This document shows positions 18,085 to 26,868 of a DNA stretch of 64,000 bases, in pieces. Made by a program: the position numbers and the translations under genes. The stretch is taken from assembly GCF_900626075.1 (NCBI RefSeq), contig NZ_UYZY01000003.1, positions 744,001-808,000 of the forward strand, given 5' to 3'. This stretch comes from Clostridium transplantifaecale. GTDB lineage: Bacteria > Bacillota > Clostridia > Lachnospirales > Lachnospiraceae. The notes under the pieces were generated by a model. It had not been told where the DNA came from. It searched no databases and saw only the letters and a program-made list of their open reading frames with translations. Every line of letters starts with the position of its first letter. Positions within the stretch are counted from its first letter, which is position 1.

Positions 18085-18825
18085 ATGGTTATAAAATTAG
18101 CAATCCCGAATCAATTCCGTCTTAAGATGGTTCCGTCGTTTAAATCGGTTTTTCTTCAGAAAGAGGGGGAAGTACATTATATAGGCGGTGCGGATATTCT
18201 CCCGGCGCCCTTAAACAGCAGGGAAGAGGCAGAGGTGTTAAAGGAACTGGGAACGGAGAAGGATGCTCAGGCAAAATCGAGGCTGATTGAGCACAACCTG
18301 CGTCTTGTAGTCTACATAGCGAAGAAGTTTGACAACACCAGCGTCGGCGTGGAGGACCTGATTTCTATCGGTTCTATCGGACTTATCAAGGCAATTAACA
18401 CCTTTAACATTGATAAAAACATCAAGCTTGCCACCTACGCCTCCCGGTGTATTGAAAATGAGATTCTGATGTATTTAAGACGCAACAACAAAACAAAGAT
18501 GGAAGTCTCCATTGACGAACCGCTCAATGTGGACTGGGACGGAAATGAACTTTTGCTTTCTGATATTCTGGGAACCGACGAGGACGTCATTTACCGGGAT
18601 TTGGAAGATGAGATAGAAAAGAATCTGCTCAGTACGGCAATCAGCCGTCTGGGGCCGAGAGAACAGAAAATCGTGGAACTGCGTTTCGGCCTGGGAACGG
18701 AGAATGAGGATGAGATGACGCAGAAAGAAGTCGCAGACCTTCTGGGCATATCCCAGTCCTACATCTCCAGGCTCGAGAAAAAGATTATGAAGCGGCTGAA
18801 AAAAGAAATCGTGAAATACGAGTAG
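18085..18825 (+). CDS. sigE: RNA polymerase sporulation sigma factor SigE (pro-sigma-E)
   Basis: A 246-residue sigma-70 family factor with an N-terminal pro-sequence of about 25-30 residues, region 2 ([22 protein letters not shown], then [17 protein letters not shown]) and region 4 with a HTH ending [13 protein letters not shown]. It directs early mother-cell transcription once processed by SpoIIGA. The ATG at 18085 follows AAGGAGGAA; the longer in-frame extension lacks a site and homology. Its last 41 bases overlap the 3-prime end of the convergent acyltransferase gene. Confidence 0.95.
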   Translation: MVIKLAIPNQFRLKMVPSFKSVFLQKEGEVHYIGGADILPAPLNSREEAEVLKELGTEKDAQAKSRLIEHNLRLVVYIAKKFDNTSVGVEDLISIGSIGLIKAINTFNIDKNIKLATYASRCIENEILMYLRRNNKTKMEVSIDEPLNVDWDGNELLLSDILGTDEDVIYRDLEDEIEKNLLSTAISRLGPREQKIVELRFGLGTENEDEMTQKEVADLLGISQSYISRLEKKIMKRLKKEIVKYE

Positions 18826-19861
18826 AAATCCAGCCGATGAATGCGGGAATCAGGGTTCCGGCTATCAGGTAGACCGGCCACAGCTCATGGGAAAAACCGG
18901 TGGGGAACCCGGCCAGATTTTCGGGTACCGACCGGAGCCAGAGCTTTGCATAGAAGTAGTCCACCAGTTTAAAGACGGCAAAATGAACCGCCATAATCTC
19001 AAAGGAATAGCGTCCCAGGAACGAAAGAAAACGGGAAGCGGCATTAAAACGTTCCATCAGAGTTCCGAGGGACAGACAGAAATAGATTCCAATCAGGGAG
19101 ATGACGTAAAACCAGGCTCCGGGAATTACCATTCCGTCTAAAAGAATATAGATGCCCATCTTTGCATTGATAAAGTAGAGGGCAATGGCGCTGATAACGC
19201 AGCCGTACCAGGTGGTGTACTTCTTAAAATCGGGACAGTGAAGCCGCAGCAGGTATGCAAAAAAGTAAACCGGTACTACGACCAGGGATGCGTGAAGGTT
19301 ATAGGCAATCCCCACCTGCCTCATATTCAGGAACACACCGGCGGCGCCGATTGAGGCGCAGGCAAATCCAATCAGCCATACCTTAAGCTCTGGTTTTCCA
19401 ATCCGTCTTGAAAAGGTGCGGCCGAACCATACGGCAGCGCCGAACAGACCGGATGCGGCCAGCCAGGCCGGAATGAACCAGAGCGCTCCCTGGGCCGGCT
19501 CGGAGCCTGTGAAGGAGATATTGGTACAAATCTGAGCCAGCATTTTCGTATGGTTATAAAGCTCCTGGCCGGAATAGAGACCCTGCGTCACAAAGAAATT
19601 GTGGAGCAGGACGAAACAGGATGTGTAAAAAACATAACGGGGCCATGTTCCTGCAAATCGGTTGCCGAAAAAGGCAAAGGGAGCATCCCCGTATTTTTTT
19701 TCGCTGTAGAGATAGCCGGAGACAAAGAAAAACAAGGCCAGATGAAACAGATAGACAAAGCCTACGGCAAAGTAACAGCTGTGTCCAAGAACAATTGCAA
19801 TAATACCAAGTCCTTTTACAATATCCCAGTAAGGGGAACGTGACGGTGCGGTTGGGTTCAT
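18785..19861 (-). CDS. Acyltransferase 3 family membrane protein
   Basis: A 358-residue polytopic protein with about ten membrane helices. The N-terminal [19 protein letters not shown], with its conserved His, and [13 protein letters not shown] typify the acyltransferase-3 family (OafA/NolL/WecH type), which O-acetylates cell-surface carbohydrates or other envelope molecules. The acceptor cannot be read from sequence. The ATG at 19861 follows AAGGAG. The gene is inserted between sigE and sigG, and its stop lies 41 bases inside the sigE 3-prime end on the other strand. Confidence 0.85.
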   Translation of the reverse strand: MNPTAPSRSPYWDIVKGLGIIAIVLGHSCYFAVGFVYLFHLALFFFVSGYLYSEKKYGDAPFAFFGNRFAGTWPRYVFYTSCFVLLHNFFVTQGLYSGQELYNHTKMLAQICTNISFTGSEPAQGALWFIPAWLAASGLFGAAVWFGRTFSRRIGKPELKVWLIGFACASIGAAGVFLNMRQVGIAYNLHASLVVVPVYFFAYLLRLHCPDFKKYTTWYGCVISAIALYFINAKMGIYILLDGMVIPGAWFYVISLIGIYFCLSLGTLMERFNAASRFLSFLGRYSFEIMAVHFAVFKLVDYFYAKLWLRSVPENLAGFPTGFSHELWPVYLIAGTLIPAFIGWISTRISRFLFSAAS

Positions 19862-20208
19862 AGTGGTAACTCCTTAAATATTTTTTTCGGTGATATGTAC
19901 GGTTTCACCCCGGCCTTTCACAGCAAGTGAGGGCCTTCAGGAAACGCGCAGCGAATGTTCCCTGTATGATTGGAACATGGACTGTGTTAAGAGCTTATCA
20001 TCAAGTATAGAATATGTGGGGAAATGTGTCAACTGAGGGGAAAGGAAAAGGGGAGGAGAGAACTTTTGGACCGATGGATGAGAGGTTCTCTTTTCCTGGG
20101 GAAAGGAGGACAGGGCGTGCAGATGGCGGGAATGAATTTTCAAACACGCTCAAGGAGATGTGTTAAATGTCTTTGGGTGATGTGTTAAAGTTTTTAGGCA
20201 AAGATAAT

Positions 20209-20290
20209 AGTGCCTTGTCTGATGAAGAAAGAGGATTGATTTGAAGAAATTAGTTCTTCTTAATGTCTTTCTTTATCAGGGCAGGGCACT
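20209..20290 (-). terminator. Long imperfect hairpin downstream of sigG
   Basis: Arms of about 24 bases (20209-20232 and 20266-20290) are imperfectly complementary, with a smaller nested hairpin (GAAGAA/TTCTTC) inside. On the minus strand it lies about 70 bases past the sigG stop, so it may terminate or process that transcript. The rest of the 19862-20361 gap contains no convincing gene. Confidence 0.4.
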
Positions 20291-20361
20291 GTGTATTTAA
20301 AATGTTTATGGCGGCCCGGATGGCCCGCTTTCGGAGAACCGGGGAACCCTCTTTCCGGGAA

Positions 20362-21138
20362 TTAGCTCAGGTAGTTTCGCATGCTTTTTAATGCGCTTTT
20401 TTCGAGGCGGCTGACCTGGGCCTGGCTGATGTGGATTTCTTCGGCTACCTCGGTTTGGGTTTTACCCTCGAAGAAACGCATGTCGATGATATGGCGCTCG
20501 CGTTCCGGGAGGCGTTTCATTGCTTCGTTTAAGGAAATGTCCTCGATCCAGTGTTCTTCTGAACATTTTTTATCACTGAGCTGATCCATGACATACAGAG
20601 GATCTCCGCCGTCGGTGTAGACCGGTTCGTAGAGGCTGACCGGACTCTGGATTGCGTCCAGGGCATAAGTGATGCTTTCCTTGCTGACTCCGATTTCATC
20701 CGCGATTTCACAGATGGTCGGTTCCTTCAGGTTCTTTTTCATCAGCCCTTCCCGGGCATAGATTGCCTTGTAGGCGGTGTCGCGCAGGGAACGGCTGACA
20801 CGGATTGAATTATTATCTCTCAGGTAACGTTTGACTTCTCCGAGGATCATCGGAACTGCATAGGTGGAGAACCGCACGTTCTGTGTTATATCAAAATTAT
20901 CTATCGCTTTTATCAGCCCGATGCAGCCGATTTGAAAAAGATCGTCCACATTTTCGCTGCTGTTTGAAAAACGCTGGATGACGCTTAAGACAAGACGTAA
21001 ATTTCCTTTAATGTATTGTTCTCTGGCATCCATATCCCCATCAAGAATCCGTTTAAACAACGCTTCCTTCTCATCGTTGCTGAGAAGCGGCAGTTTGGAA
21101 GTGTTGACTCCGCAGATTTCCACTTTGTATACAGGCAT
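20362..21138 (-). CDS. sigG: RNA polymerase sporulation sigma factor SigG
   Basis: A 258-residue late forespore sigma factor. It begins MPVYKVEICGVNTSKLPLLS, closely matching the SigG N-terminus that binds anti-sigma factors. Region 2 (NLRLVLSVIQRFSNSSENVDDL), region 3 and region 4 (ISQAQVSRLEKSAL) are complete. The ATG at 21138 has CGGAGG at good spacing; an ATG eight codons upstream has no site. In most Clostridia sigG follows sigE in the same direction; here it is inverted and separated from sigE by an acyltransferase gene. Confidence 0.96.
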   Translation of the reverse strand: MPVYKVEICGVNTSKLPLLSNDEKEALFKRILDGDMDAREQYIKGNLRLVLSVIQRFSNSSENVDDLFQIGCIGLIKAIDNFDITQNVRFSTYAVPMILGEVKRYLRDNNSIRVSRSLRDTAYKAIYAREGLMKKNLKEPTICEIADEIGVSKESITYALDAIQSPVSLYEPVYTDGGDPLYVMDQLSDKKCSEEHWIEDISLNEAMKRLPERERHIIDMRFFEGKTQTEVAEEIHISQAQVSRLEKSALKSMRNYLS

Positions 21139-21220
21139 GTACTTTACCTCCGCATCTTTCATTAATTATCTCGGCGGAATTTATTGTAAGGGATATTTTC
21201 CACCGAATTCTTATAAATGA

Positions 21221-21250
21221 ATGATGTACGAATTTGGATCGATTTATACG
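21221..21250 (-). promoter_or_regulatory. Tentative sigma-E-like promoter upstream of sigG
   Basis: On the minus strand GTATAAA is followed about 14 bases later by TACATCAT, resembling a sigma-E pair (ATA-type -35 and CATACA-type -10) roughly 85 bases upstream of the sigG start. The match is loose; no good sigma-F/G pair was seen. Confidence 0.25.
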
Positions 21251-21296
21251 ATTGGGGGGATGAAAAAATTTTCCTTTTCAGAGAGTTGATTGATTG

Positions 21297-21326
21297 TTGA
21301 CCCTGTCTGTGTTAGAATAGTACAAT
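21297..21326 (+). promoter_or_regulatory. Sigma-A promoter of the SseB-like gene
   Basis: TTGACC at 21297-21302 and TACAAT at 21321-21326 with an 18-bp spacer, about 30 bases before the start codon. Confidence 0.6.
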
Positions 21327-21357
21327 AACTTTTGATGCATACAGATGGAGGAAAAGA

Positions 21358-22140
21358 ATGAAAACCATAAACGAACTGATTAAATCCTATCTTGAGAATG
21401 AAGATAAAGCAGTTTTCGGAGAAATTCTGGAAGTAATTAAGACGGGAGAAGCCCTGTTTGCGGTTGCAGCCAGAGCTACCAACAACTTTTTCATGGGGGC
21501 AGAGAATGAGAAGCCGGCAGCTTATATCTTTTCCAGCAAAGCATTTGCAGATGAATTTGTAAAGGAATTAAAGTGGGAAGGATACGAGGTGAAGAGCCTT
21601 GAGATCAGACCGGCCCAGAGAATCGGATTTTTTAATGATCTGTACCGCAGCGGCTTTGAGGCCGTTATGGTCGACAAGGGCCAGGAATCTCTTGCAATGT
21701 CGTTATTCAGCATTGTAGAGAAACCGGAAGAGACCGCGGACATGGTGATTAATCCGTCCCTGATGCGTGCCGCAGCCCAGTTCTACCAGGAGCTTTCCAG
21801 AAAAAGAGCAGTAAAACCGATGCAGGACCTGATGTGTTCCGAGTTATACAATGCAAAGTTCCTGATCCCGGCAGAGGATGTGAATGAGCGTGTTTATCCG
21901 ATGATCGCCGACAATAAGGGCCTTAAGTTCTATCCCGTATTCACCGATCTTATCGAGTTCGGAAAATTTGACAAGAAACAGAAATACCAGCCGGTCGTTG
22001 TGAAGTTCCGCGATTTGAAAAAGCTGGTGAGGAAGGTGGACGGAGTGGTAGTCAATCCGTTTGGCTTCGGACTCAGACTGGACAGAGAGAAGATTGATAA
22101 TATTGAGAGAGACTGCTCTACTTTGAAGGTTGTAAAATAA
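21358..22140 (+). CDS. SseB-family protein of unknown function
   Basis: A 260-residue soluble protein. The C-terminal half matches the SseB N-terminal-type domain seen in many Firmicutes: AKFLIPA, then FYPVFTDLIEFGKFDKK and VVVNPFGFGLRLDREKI. The N-terminal half (about residues 1-125) carries a related alpha/beta unit with AYIFSSKAFADEFVKE, suggesting a duplicated fold. The function is unknown; E. coli SseB has been linked to serine metabolism only loosely. The ATG follows GGAGGAA. It is convergent with coaX, sharing a bidirectional terminator. Confidence 0.7.
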   Translation: MKTINELIKSYLENEDKAVFGEILEVIKTGEALFAVAARATNNFFMGAENEKPAAYIFSSKAFADEFVKELKWEGYEVKSLEIRPAQRIGFFNDLYRSGFEAVMVDKGQESLAMSLFSIVEKPEETADMVINPSLMRAAAQFYQELSRKRAVKPMQDLMCSELYNAKFLIPAEDVNERVYPMIADNKGLKFYPVFTDLIEFGKFDKKQKYQPVVVKFRDLKKLVRKVDGVVVNPFGFGLRLDREKIDNIERDCSTLKVVK

Positions 22141-22233
22141 GAAGAGAATGAGAAGAGAAAATTACGTTAATCTATTTATGAACGGCAGCGAATACCGTAA
22201 AAATAATTTTCTGTAATTCAGTACTGGACAACG

Positions 22234-22307
22234 AAAAAGCCGGAAAAGAATCTGCATATAAAATGGCGTCTTGCCATCTGATATGCCGTTCTTTTTCCGG
22301 CTTTTTT
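22234..22307. terminator. Bidirectional terminator between the SseB-like gene and coaX
   Basis: AAAAAGCCGGAAAAGAA pairs with TTCTTTTTCCGGCTTTTT around a loop that holds a smaller GATGGC-type hairpin. T-runs on both strands let it serve both convergent genes; it overlaps the coaX stop codon. Confidence 0.85.
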
Positions 22308-23070
22308 ATCTGTTCTTCTCATACAGCGCCAATAACCCCTTCAGCAGCAGCGCCCCATCATAAATAATCGTATGGCTGCAGAGCGGCAGCACTGCCTTTG
22401 CAATACCGCCGGTAGCGATAACGGTGGCGGGTTCGCCAAGTTCTTCCTCAATTTTCGTAATCATCCCGTCTATCATAGCGGCATTGCCGAAAATAACCCC
22501 GCTTCTCATACAATCCACGGTATTTTTCCCAATAACTCTTTTTGGCGTGTCCAGGCTGATTCGCGGTAGCTGGGCCGTACTTGCACTCATACTGTCTAAA
22601 GATACGCGGAGGCCGGGGAGAATAGCGCCTCCGATATAACGGCTGTTCTTATCAATGACCGACATCGTGGTGGCGGTCCCCATCTCCATGATAATAATGG
22701 GCGGCTCATGCTCACCTAGGGCTCCAATGGAATTGACGATCATATCGCTGCCCACGGATTTCGGATTATCCATCAGGATATTGAGTCCGGTTTTCATGCC
22801 GGAGCCGACGAGCTTGGGCGAGATTCCGGTGATTTTTCTGACAGCGGACATAAGCGTCCTGTTTAACGGCGGGACGACCGAGGAAATAATAGCGCCTTCA
22901 ATCTCTTTAGGCTCAATATGATAGATTTCCAGAATACTTTTCAGCGTAATAGCATATTCCAGATTGGTTTTGCCAATAGTAGTTGTGATACGCTCTACAA
23001 AATATGTTTTTTTACTGTCAATGGCCCCAATGAAAATATTCGTGTTGCCGATATCGATTGCCAGAATCAT
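22306..23070 (-). CDS. coaX: Type III pantothenate kinase CoaX (with active-site substitutions)
   Basis: A 254-residue ASKHA-fold kinase phosphorylating pantothenate, the first step of coenzyme A synthesis. The phosphate-1 loop AIDIGNTNI and phosphate-2 region GTATT are clear, as is GGAILPGLRVS. Two usually conserved spots differ: the Asp before G-T-A is Glu129 (MEMGTATT), and the G-A-D-R motif reads G107-S-D-M. Length is normal and the frame is open, so it is probably functional. The ATG at 23070 follows AAGGAG; a longer in-frame reading lacks a site. Confidence 0.9.
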   Translation of the reverse strand: MILAIDIGNTNIFIGAIDSKKTYFVERITTTIGKTNLEYAITLKSILEIYHIEPKEIEGAIISSVVPPLNRTLMSAVRKITGISPKLVGSGMKTGLNILMDNPKSVGSDMIVNSIGALGEHEPPIIIMEMGTATTMSVIDKNSRYIGGAILPGLRVSLDSMSASTAQLPRISLDTPKRVIGKNTVDCMRSGVIFGNAAMIDGMITKIEEELGEPATVIATGGIAKAVLPLCSHTIIYDGALLLKGLLALYEKNR

Positions 23071-23100
23071 GCGGATGCTCCTTATGTTTAATATACTGAA

Positions 23101-23129
23101 AGTATACAATATTTTTGTCGGAAAAACAA
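23101..23129 (-). promoter_or_regulatory. Sigma-A promoter of coaX
   Basis: On the minus strand TTGTTT (23129-23124) and TATACT (23106-23101) are 17 bp apart, about 30 bases upstream of the coaX start. The rest of 23071-23414 shows no gene or clear structure. Confidence 0.6.
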
Positions 23130-23414
23130 TCGTGCAAACATGTGAATTGTTATGATAAATATATCTTGCACTATAGTCTGGTCCTGCGGCTGAATATTAT
23201 TCGTTATTGTCCACCTGTCCACCGGCAATATCCCATGAGACGTGTTATTGTTCGCAGCACGCTGTTTTTAAACGGGGTAGGAACAGTAAAGGTTAGTTTT
23301 TTGGCTTTCTCATTATAGGCTCATTATAGCAGGTATTTTTACTTTACCGTGGCCAAACGGCGGTGTACAATGATGGTATCTTTTTTGTGCAGCAGTGAAT
23401 GGGAGCGTGATTGG

Positions 23415-24395
23415 ATGATTTTTAAAAAGTATTTGATAGAGACCGGGATAGGAGAAACAGGATTCCGGATAAAAGACATACCGATGGAGACAGAAGGGGA
23501 CGACGGCGGCAATATCAACGGAAGCATTGAAGGAAGTAGCAGTGGAAACGACAGCAGTAAAAACAGCAGCGGTGGAGACGCGGGATTACCGAAGAACCGC
23601 AAACGGCGCAGCGGAGGCGCGCTTCTCACCTGTTTTCTGAAGGATAACACGGACGGAAAACCGGATGCCAGGAGAAAAGCGGTCATTATCTGTCCGGGCG
23701 GCGGTTATGAATTCTGTTCCACCAGAGAAGGGGAACCGGCGGCTTTCCAGTTTCTCGCCATGGACTGTCAGGCATTTGTGCTTCACTACAGCACGGATCC
23801 CGGCATTTTTCCCGAGGCGCTCTGTGAGTTGGCGGCCGCCGTGGCATTGATACGGAGACGGGCCGGTGAATGGCATATTGAGCCAAACGGAATCTGCGTG
23901 TGCGGCTTTTCGGCGGGCGGTCATCTAGCAGCTTCGCTGGGAGTGTTCTGGAACAGGGATTTCTTGAAGGAACGGCTGGGGCTTGAACCGGAGCAAATGC
24001 GTCCGAACGGGCTGATCCTTTCTTACCCTGTTATCTCATCGGGAGAATTCGGGCATGCGGCATCCTTTGACAACCTGACGGGAAAAGGCAGAGCGGAATT
24101 TTCACGGGAGTTTCTGTCTTTGGAGAACCAGGTGGGAGAACAGGTTCCGCCTGTTTTCATGTGGCATACGGATACCGACGGAACCGTGCCGGTGGAAAAT
24201 TCCCTGCTTTTTGCCTGGGCGCTTAAAAAGGCAAAGGTCAGCCTGGAGCTTCATATCTATCCGCAGGGAAGACACGGTCTGGCTCTGGCAAATGAGGAGA
24301 CGGACAAGGTGATGGATGACGGGAGAGGCAGTTATGTGGTTCCGTGCTGCCAGTCCTGGACAGAGCTTGTAAAAAAGTGGATCATATCGCTTTGA
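23415..24395 (+). CDS. Alpha/beta hydrolase, acetyl-esterase type
   Basis: A 326-residue esterase/lipase-like protein. After a Gly/Ser/Asn-rich low-complexity stretch (about residues 30-55) comes the hydrolase core: CPGGGYEFCS as oxyanion loop, nucleophile elbow GFSAGGH, the acid in WHTDTDGTVPVENS and the catalytic His in GRHGLAL. This is the triad layout of carbohydrate-acetyl and hormone-sensitive-lipase-like esterases; the substrate is unknown. No signal peptide, so cytoplasmic. The start is uncertain: ATG 23415 has GGGAG upstream, while GTG 23349 and ATG 23370 are longer options. Confidence 0.8.
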   Translation: MIFKKYLIETGIGETGFRIKDIPMETEGDDGGNINGSIEGSSSGNDSSKNSSGGDAGLPKNRKRRSGGALLTCFLKDNTDGKPDARRKAVIICPGGGYEFCSTREGEPAAFQFLAMDCQAFVLHYSTDPGIFPEALCELAAAVALIRRRAGEWHIEPNGICVCGFSAGGHLAASLGVFWNRDFLKERLGLEPEQMRPNGLILSYPVISSGEFGHAASFDNLTGKGRAEFSREFLSLENQVGEQVPPVFMWHTDTDGTVPVENSLLFAWALKKAKVSLELHIYPQGRHGLALANEETDKVMDDGRGSYVVPCCQSWTELVKKWIISL

Positions 24396-24423
24396 AAAAA
24401 TACCCGGCACGGGATAGACAAGG

Positions 24424-24557
24424 GTAACAGTTCAGATAGGTCTGCGCATTTACTGCGCTGACCGTACAAAAAGTTAGTGGCAGCAGGCATTCGGTTCATC
24501 GCGCAGCGATTTCATTAGCCGAATGCCGTAACAGTTCATGCTGTCTGAACTGTTACA
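24424..24557. repeat. Nested inverted repeat upstream of prfC
   Basis: Outer arms GTAACAGTTCAGA and TCTGAACTGTTAC enclose an inner stem GGCATTCGG/CCGAATGCC. It resembles a mobile palindromic element or structured transcript end and lies between the esterase stop and the prfC promoter, accounting for about half of that 355-base gap. Confidence 0.6.
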
Positions 24558-24597
24558 GATAAGGCAGATTATAGAAAAGTTCTGTCAAGACTTTTTA

Positions 24598-24626
24598 TTG
24601 ACTTTCCTTATATTTCATAATAGAAT
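24598..24626 (+). promoter_or_regulatory. Sigma-A promoter of prfC
   Basis: TTGACT at 24598-24603 and TAGAAT at 24621-24626 with 17-bp spacing. The predicted start near 24633 falls on the first bases of an intrinsic-terminator-like hairpin. Confidence 0.7.
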
Positions 24627-24630
24627 AAAG

Positions 24631-24659
24631 TAGACATCTTCCACGGATGTCTATTTTTT
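24631..24659 (+). terminator. Terminator-like hairpin in the prfC leader
   Basis: TAGACATC pairs with GATGTCTA across a 7-base loop and is followed by six T residues. It lies between the prfC promoter and its coding region, so it could abort most initiations or stop upstream read-through. Confidence 0.7.
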
Positions 24660-24750
24660 CGACAGGAAACAGAGGCTGTTTATGGAAAGGCGGTATGCGC
24701 CATATTCAGTGTGGAACATTAGAGAATCATTGATTTTGGAGGAAAAACTC

Positions 24751-26346
24751 TTGGAGAATATAACAGAGCAGATTAAAAAACGACGCACCTTTGCCATCAT
24801 TTCCCACCCCGATGCAGGTAAGACCACATTAACCGAGAAGTTCCTGCTTTACGGAGGAGCGATCAACCTGGCCGGAACGGTCAAGGGAAGGAAGGCGGCT
24901 AAGCACGCTGTTTCCGACTGGATGGAGATTGAGAAGGAGAGAGGTATCTCCGTCACTTCGTCCGTACTGCAGTTTAATTACGAAGGATACTGCATCAACA
25001 TCCTGGATACACCGGGACATCAGGATTTCTCGGAGGATACGTACCGTACGTTGATGGCGGCAGATTCCGCCGTCATGGTAATCGACGCATCAAAGGGTGT
25101 CGAGGCACAGACGATCAAACTGTTCAAGGTCTGCCTGCTCAGGAATATCCCGATTTTCACATTTATCAACAAGATGGACCGTGAAGCCAGGGATCCTTTT
25201 GAACTGATGGATGAGATTGAGAGTGTGCTTGGAATTAAGACATGTCCGGTCAACTGGCCGATCGGCTGCGGAAAGAATTTCAAGGGCGTATACGACAGAA
25301 ATACAAAGAAGATTACCACATTCACGGCTGCCATGGGAGGACAGAAGGAAGTCGCTTCCCAGGAATTTGATTTGGAGAGCGGCGATGTGGACGGCATCAT
25401 CGGGCCGGACTACCATAGCCAGCTTCTGGAAGATATCGAGCTTTTAGACGGCGCCAGCGATGAATTTGATATGGACCTGGTAAGCCAGGGTAAGCTTTCG
25501 CCGGCATTCTTCGGTTCCGCCCTGACTAATTTCGGAGTGGAGACGTTCCTGGAGCATTTCCTCCAGATGACGACGTCACCTCTTCCAAGAAAGACGACGA
25601 CGGGCATTGTGGATCCGTTTGACAACCAGTTCAGCGCCTTTGTATTTAAAATCCAGGCCAATATGAATAAGGCCCACAGGGACAGAATCGCATTTATGAG
25701 AATCTGTTCCGGCAAATTCCAGGCCGGAATGGAGGTTACCCATGTACAGGGCGGCCGTAAAATCCGTCTGTCCCAGCCGCAGCAGATGATGGCACAGGAC
25801 AGGAAGATCGTGGAGGAGGCATATGCCGGCGATATTATCGGTGTGTTCGATCCGGGCATTTTCTCCATCGGGGATACGCTCTGCACGGCTTCCGATAAGA
25901 TAGAGTTTGAAGGAATCCCCACATTTGCGCCGGAGCATTTTGCCAGAGTCCGCCAGATGGATACGATGAAACGGAAACAGTTTATCAAGGGAATCAACCA
26001 GATTGCCCAGGAGGGCGCGATCCAGATTTTCCAGGAGTTTAATACGGGAATGGAAGAGATTATCGTCGGCGTTGTAGGAGAGCTGCAGTTTGAGGTACTC
26101 ACCTACAGACTGGAAAATGAATACAACGTGGAGGTCAGGTTAGATAAGCTTCCATATGAATATATCCGCTGGATCGAGAATAAGGATGAGGTGGATGTGG
26201 CGAAGCTCCAGGGTACATCCGATATGAAGAGGATTAAAGATCTTAAGGACAATCCACTGCTGATATTTATCAACAGCTGGAGCGTGGGAATGGTCCTCGA
26301 CCGTAACCCTGGCTTAAAGCTCAGTGAGTTTGGACGCAATAATTAA
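24751..26346 (+). CDS. prfC: Peptide chain release factor 3 (RF3)
   Basis: A 531-residue translational GTPase, close to the 529 of E. coli RF3. It carries P-loop SHPDAGKTTLTEK, RGISVTSSV (switch I), DTPGHQDF and NKMD, followed by RF3-type domains II and III. It recycles RF1/RF2 after peptide release. I choose the TTG at 24751 because GGAGG sits 8 bases upstream and the protein then begins at the conserved IKKRRTFAIISHPDAGKT region; the ATG at 24682 would add 23 unsupported residues. Confidence 0.95.
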   Translation: MENITEQIKKRRTFAIISHPDAGKTTLTEKFLLYGGAINLAGTVKGRKAAKHAVSDWMEIEKERGISVTSSVLQFNYEGYCINILDTPGHQDFSEDTYRTLMAADSAVMVIDASKGVEAQTIKLFKVCLLRNIPIFTFINKMDREARDPFELMDEIESVLGIKTCPVNWPIGCGKNFKGVYDRNTKKITTFTAAMGGQKEVASQEFDLESGDVDGIIGPDYHSQLLEDIELLDGASDEFDMDLVSQGKLSPAFFGSALTNFGVETFLEHFLQMTTSPLPRKTTTGIVDPFDNQFSAFVFKIQANMNKAHRDRIAFMRICSGKFQAGMEVTHVQGGRKIRLSQPQQMMAQDRKIVEEAYAGDIIGVFDPGIFSIGDTLCTASDKIEFEGIPTFAPEHFARVRQMDTMKRKQFIKGINQIAQEGAIQIFQEFNTGMEEIIVGVVGELQFEVLTYRLENEYNVEVRLDKLPYEYIRWIENKDEVDVAKLQGTSDMKRIKDLKDNPLLIFINSWSVGMVLDRNPGLKLSEFGRNN

Positions 26347-26406
26347 CAGGGAACCGCTAAGGATATGGTTTCACATCATTTCATATAATTCACAGGAGGT
26401 AAGAAG

Positions 26407-26853
26407 ATGAGTAAGATTGATGTTGTACGTGCAGCTATGGTAGAGGCTATGAAGGCAAAGGACAAGGCGAGAAAAGATTCTCTTTCCATGCTTCTTTCCG
26501 CTCTTAAGAATGCAGAGATAGATAAAAGGGAACCGCTTACCGAGGCTGAGGCCGATGCTATCGTGAAGAAAGAACTGAAACAGACGAAGGAGACCTATGA
26601 GCTGGCTCCCGCAGACAGGGATGATATCCGCGCCGAGGCTGAGGCCAGGATGGCGGTTTACAAAGAGTTTGCCCCGGAGGACATGAATGAGGAGCAGATT
26701 GCTGCGGTAATCAAAGAGGTGCTGGCGGAACTCGGAATTGAGAAGGCGGCTCCGTCCGACAAGGGAAAAATCATGAAAGTCCTGATGCCGAAGGTAAAGG
26801 GAAAAGCTGACGGAAAAGTGGTAAACCAGGTATTGGCGGAATTGCTTAAATAG
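26407..26853 (+). CDS. GatB/YqeY domain protein
   Basis: A 148-residue soluble helical protein of the YqeY family, related to the C-terminal tRNA-binding tail domain of the GatB amidotransferase subunit. Recognisable parts are MKAKDKARKDSLSMLLSALK near the start, IVKKELKQTKET in the middle and MGKVMKVLMPKVKGKADG-like GKIMKVLMPKVKGKADGK near the end. Its role is unproven; tRNA-related function is assumed. The ATG follows AGGAGGTAAG. It lies 60 bases after prfC and 15 bases before the dipeptidase, which suggests co-transcription. Confidence 0.9.
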   Translation: MSKIDVVRAAMVEAMKAKDKARKDSLSMLLSALKNAEIDKREPLTEAEADAIVKKELKQTKETYELAPADRDDIRAEAEARMAVYKEFAPEDMNEEQIAAVIKEVLAELGIEKAAPSDKGKIMKVLMPKVKGKADGKVVNQVLAELLK

Positions 26854-26868
26854 CGGAAAGGACCGGTT

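Noticed and set aside
24682..24750. Longer N-terminus for RF3 from an upstream ATG
   Set aside because: The 23 extra residues have no counterpart in RF3, and the TTG at 24751 has a much better ribosome site.
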